This document shows, in pieces, positions 61,404 to 64,000 of a stretch of DNA of 64,000 bases. The stretch spans positions 4,821,780 to 4,885,779 of the forward strand of contig NZ_HF570108.1 in the NCBI RefSeq assembly GCF_000297395.2. Direction: 5' to 3'. Under the pieces are notes generated by a model, which saw only the letters and a program-made list of their open reading frames with translations, made no database searches and was not told the origin of the DNA. The stretch is from Micromonospora lupini str. Lupac 08. GTDB lineage: Bacteria > Actinomycetota > Actinomycetes > Mycobacteriales > Micromonosporaceae. The translations under genes and the position numbers were made by a program. How positions within the stretch are numbered: position 1 is the stretch's first letter; every line of letters begins with the position of its first letter.

Positions 61404-63143
61404 TCAGCGTCGTAAACGCGGAAGGTGGTGTCGGCGGCTTCGACGGTCAGGGTTGCTCCGGCCCTGGCGATCCCGACGTGGATGCGCTGGCCCGCGATGA
61501 CCAGGGCCCCTCGGCAGCTGACGCGGCGTTCGACCCGCAGCGGCTGGGCTGCGGGCTGCGGGCTGCGGTGGGGGTCCGGCGGGGCGGGCGTCGCGGATGC
61601 GGGCGATCTCGGCGGTGGTGAGGGGGTTGGGCAGGCTGCGCAGCAGGACGCCGTCGGTGGTGATCGGTATGAGGCCGCGGTCGAGGCGGACGGTCACGCG
61701 TTGTCCGGCGAAGTGGTAACCGACGGGGTGTTGCCGGCCGGCGAGGCCGATCAGGCCGGTGGCGTTGACGAGCCGTTCGACCTCGATCGGGGCGCCGGCC
61801 CGGGCGGGGCCGGTGGTGATCGGTGGTGGCCCGGCAGGTTTGCCGTCGTCGGCGAGGAGTTGGCCCAGGTGGTTTGGGGTGAGGCGGGACGGGACGGTCT
61901 TGAGTCGGACGCCGTCGATGAGCAGGTGGACAACGGTGGTGTCGGCCCAGAGGGTGACCGGGAGTCCGGCCCGGGTGGGACTGAGCCAGAACTGCTGTCC
62001 GCAGACGGTGAGGTTGCCCGAGGCGGGAACGAGGCGGGTGACCTCCACGGCCAGGCCGACGTCATCGCCGGTCGCCATTGGCACTGGTGGGACGACGGGT
62101 TGCCCGGTGGATGACGGAGGCGGCGGCACTGGTGTCGGCACCGGCCGGCGGGGTGCGGGAATGGTGGTGACCAGCGTTGGCGGAAGCCGCAGCGGCAGCT
62201 GTTCCTGGGCCGGCTGGGCGGCGAATCGGTCAGCCGGGAATGCCATCCCGAGGGACTGGTGAGGCCGCTGCGTGTTGTATTCGTGCCGGAAGGCGTCGAT
62301 CGCTGCTTGGGCCTCGTCCGGATCAGACCAGACTTCGACGTCGTCGAGTAGTTCGCGTTGCAGGGTCTGGTGGAATCGCTCGACCTTGCCGGTGGTGGTG
62401 GGTGAGCGGGGCTTGGTCAGCCGGTGGGTGATGCCGTTCTCCCGGCAAATCCGGTCGAACATCACCTCTCCACCGCCGCGGCCGAACCGGGCGGTGAATT
62501 GCTTGCCGTTGTCCGTCAACACCTCCTCGGGCACCCCGAACCGCTGCAGGGCTTCGGCGAAGGCGAGACAGACGGCCCGGCCGGTGGCCCGCCGGACGAC
62601 AGCGGCGATGACGCAGAATCGGGAGTGGTCGTCGACGCCGGTGACGACCTTCGCCTCACCACCGTCAGCGAGCTGGATGCCGCCGACGATGTCCATCTGC
62701 CACAGCTCCATCGGCCGCTCACGCTGCCAACGGCGATAGTCCTCCCGACGACGACGGCGGGGAACCGGATCAATGAGTCCGTGACGGACCAGCACCCGGT
62801 AGATGGTGCTCAGCGACGGGACAGGCCCAGTGCAACCACGACGGCCCAGTTCATAGTGCAACCGCCGTTGCCCCCATCGGGGATGGTTGCGCCGTAGTTC
62901 GCAGATCACCGCCTCTACCTCAGCTGGGGTCTGGGCGGGATGCGCATGCGGTCGGTGCGACCGGTCGGCCAGGCCGTCCAAGCCGTGATCCCGATACCAG
63001 CCCAACCAGCGGTGCACGGCCTGACGTGAGACGCCGAAGCGTTCGGCGACCTCCGTCACGGACAGGCCAGCTTCGACTTCCAGCACTGCACGGTAACGCT
63101 GCTCCGTCACGCTCAACTCCACCAACACTCGGCGGAGTGTCAC
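61404..63143 (-). CDS. IS481-family transposase, C-terminus frameshifted
   Basis: This DDE transposase has a helix-turn-helix (AGLSVTEVAERFGVSRQAVH) and rve core with Asp in ELWQMDIVGG, Asp in EEVLTDNGKQF and Glu in TGKVERFHQTL. Beyond residue 300 it has two repeated SH3-like modules (LVPASGNLTVCGQQFWLSP, LVNATGLIGLAGRQHPVGYH). At 61546-61566 three tandem 7-bp copies put the frame out: removing one copy restores QPLRVERRVSCRGALVIAGQ and an end at 61289. The listed end at 61404 follows the frameshifted frame; core domains are intact. Confidence 0.85.
   Translation of the reverse strand: MTLRRVLVELSVTEQRYRAVLEVEAGLSVTEVAERFGVSRQAVHRWLGWYRDHGLDGLADRSHRPHAHPAQTPAEVEAVICELRRNHPRWGQRRLHYELGRRGCTGPVPSLSTIYRVLVRHGLIDPVPRRRRREDYRRWQRERPMELWQMDIVGGIQLADGGEAKVVTGVDDHSRFCVIAAVVRRATGRAVCLAFAEALQRFGVPEEVLTDNGKQFTARFGRGGGEVMFDRICRENGITHRLTKPRSPTTTGKVERFHQTLQRELLDDVEVWSDPDEAQAAIDAFRHEYNTQRPHQSLGMAFPADRFAAQPAQEQLPLRLPPTLVTTIPAPRRPVPTPVPPPPSSTGQPVVPPVPMATGDDVGLAVEVTRLVPASGNLTVCGQQFWLSPTRAGLPVTLWADTTVVHLLIDGVRLKTVPSRLTPNHLGQLLADDGKPAGPPPITTGPARAGAPIEVERLVNATGLIGLAGRQHPVGYHFAGQRVTVRLDRGLIPITTDGVLLRSLPNPLTTAEIARIRDARPAGPPPQPAARSPAAAGRTPRQLPRGPGHRGPAHPRRDRQGRSNPDRRSRRHHLPRLRR
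61546..61566. repeat. Three tandem copies of GGGCTGC in the transposase gene
   Basis: Three exact 7-bp copies lie in the transposase coding sequence. Because 7 is not a multiple of 3, gain or loss of one copy changes frame. Two copies give the frame in which a third SH3-like module is encoded. Confidence 0.8.
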
Positions 63144-63188
63144 CCATGAAGTGAGGCCAACGTGTAACGCATCATCCGGAGTCGGACA

Positions 63189-63204
63189 CCAGCGCCGGTC
63201 CGAC
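63189..63204. repeat. 16-bp target-site duplication of the IS481 element, right copy
   Basis: CCAGCGCCGGTCCGAC repeats the left copy exactly and encodes, on the minus strand, the same VGPALV part of the ligase. Confidence 0.75.
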
Positions 63205-63943
63205 CCTGGTGAGCAGTTCCTCCACGAGTTCCCAGGCCGGTCGCGATCCGCCGAAGCGCAGGTCGATCAGCTGGCCGTCCAGCCCCTCGTGCGCGGCTCG
63301 CCAGTGGGCCGCCGCTAGCAGGCAGGTACGCAACCGCGGCGCCGGAACATCGGCACGGCCAGCGCTGCAGTTGCAGGGAACGCCAGCTCGCGTGGCCGGT
63401 GTCGGCGCCGTCGTGCAGCGGCGAATTGGCGGTGAGCGCCTGAACGATCGGCAGCCACGGCCGAAGGTGGTTGCAGACCTGCACCGCCAGCTCCCGGTCG
63501 GGCAGTCCCACATGCACGTGGCAGCCACAGACCGCAGGATCGTGCGCGACCGGGCCGAACCGCCGCGACATGGCGTGATAGCGCGGTTCGTCCGGCACCG
63601 TCCGGTGAGACTCGCGCACGGGAGTGGCACCGACCGCAACCAAACGCGCACCCGCATTCTGCGCCGCGTCGGCTGCGGCGCGCCGCAGCGCCACCAGGTG
63701 CGCCCGCAGCTCGGCCAGGTCCGTGCAGACCGGAGTGACCATCTATACCATGCTGTGCCGGAACTCCTGCCGACTCTGCTCCCGGGTCGCACCGTGCAGG
63801 GCCGCCAGCACCCGGTCGGCGACCGGCAAGCTCTCCCCCGTCGCCGGGTCCAACAACAGGAACTCCTCCTCCACCCCGAGGGTCAGGCGCGCTGCCGTGT
63901 CCACGGCACGCGCCGACAGCGCGGCGGCCGGACGGTCGCTCAT
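63189..63943 (-). pseudogene. Carboxylate-amine ligase (YbdK-type), N-terminal part with nonsense codon and deletion
   Basis: Starting at an ATG at 63943 with GGAGAGGA upstream, it encodes TLGVEEEFLLLDPATGES and RQEFRHSMV, then an in-frame TAG where the family has Glu. The frame resumes as MVTPVCTDLAELRAHL, CHVHVGLPDRELAVQVCNHL and HASWRSLQLQRWP. A deletion and frameshift then join that to LRTCLLAAAHWRAAHEGLDG in another frame, losing the central catalytic region. The IS481 element interrupts it next. Three separate lesions make it dead. Confidence 0.8.
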
Positions 63944-64000
63944 CGTCGGCGTCCTCTCCTGCCGGCGGGTCGTCGTGGGTTAGCGCGACTTCCCTGCCGC

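Larger units (their letters stand above)
60955..63188 (-). mobile_element. IS481-family insertion sequence with DUF2283 passenger
   Basis: The element is 2234 bp, bounded by TGTC...GACA ends; the outer 21 bp match at 16 positions and the arms continue to GGGTGACAC about 50 bp in. A 16-bp duplication flanks it. It holds a transposase (61404-63143, minus) and a DUF2283-type gene on the same strand, separated by 4 bp once a 7-bp slippage repeat is collapsed. It sits inside the YbdK-type ligase gene. Confidence 0.85.

Noticed and set aside
1..64000. tRNA, rRNA and CRISPR features
   Set aside because: No cloverleaf with CCA-adjacent tRNA arms, ribosomal RNA core or spaced direct repeats was seen by eye. 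A tRNAscan-SE or CRISPR search would settle it.

Overview
The window is high-GC, densely coded actinobacterial chromosome. Codon use, GTG starts and gene families point to Micromonosporaceae (Micromonospora-like): a Pls-type nonribosomal synthetase, SigF-family sigma factor, secreted ricin-lectin glycosidases, NasA/NirBD and IS5/IS701/IS481 elements. This assignment is an inference from content, not a database match. No tRNA, rRNA or CRISPR array was recognised.

Layout. 0-2.7 kb: a succinate-semialdehyde-type aldehyde dehydrogenase (cut by the window edge) and an iron alcohol dehydrogenase, together suited to 4-hydroxybutyrate oxidation. 2.7-9.3 kb: membrane protein, secreted alpha/beta hydrolase, NarL-type two-component pair, GH25 lysozyme with a beta-trefoil tail, and an ABC ATPase. 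9.4-16.4 kb: small hypotheticals, a HEAT-repeat protein, a TetR regulator divergent from a membrane protein with twin operators, and possible immunity-like proteins. 16.4-18.7 kb: two degenerate insertion sequences side by side, each bounded by CTAG. 18.8-21.1 kb: a lipoprotein with a C-terminal deaminase-like domain whose stop overlaps the start of a small partner gene, a candidate toxin-immunity pair. 21.2-24.4 kb: a very large membrane-anchored GH67-like protein. 25.2-32.9 kb: cupin, then nitrate/nitrite assimilation (nasA, small protein, nirB, nirD, narK). 33-40.2 kb: HEAT-like protein, small proteins, and a Pls synthetase overlapping an M1 aminopeptidase. 40.3-46 kb: PHP-domain phosphoesterase, membrane NAD-binding (RCK) protein, lipoprotein, HAD remnant.

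46-53.5 kb is a polymer-degradation region: a GH10 xylanase relic behind an intact operator, a cutinase/polyester hydrolase fused to a ricin lectin, a GH2 enzyme with a ricin lectin, and a LacI regulator with palindromic operators nearby. 54-60.5 kb is a stress region: STAS protein, M20 peptidase, manganese catalase, SigF-family sigma factor, ferritin-like protein and hemerythrin protein. Two transcripts here start from near-identical promoters (GTGT-N15-GGGTAG), which suit the sigma factor encoded between them, and share a 22-nt leader box able to pair with the Shine-Dalgarno sequence. 60.8-63.9 kb is a YbdK-type carboxylate-amine ligase gene destroyed by a nonsense codon, a deletion and an IS481-family insertion that carries a DUF2283 passenger gene and has a 16-bp target duplication.

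Most promising for novelty are the lipoprotein deaminase pair, the shared SigF promoter/leader architecture, the IS481+DUF2283 element with its 7-bp slippage repeat, and the lectin-fused cutinase.
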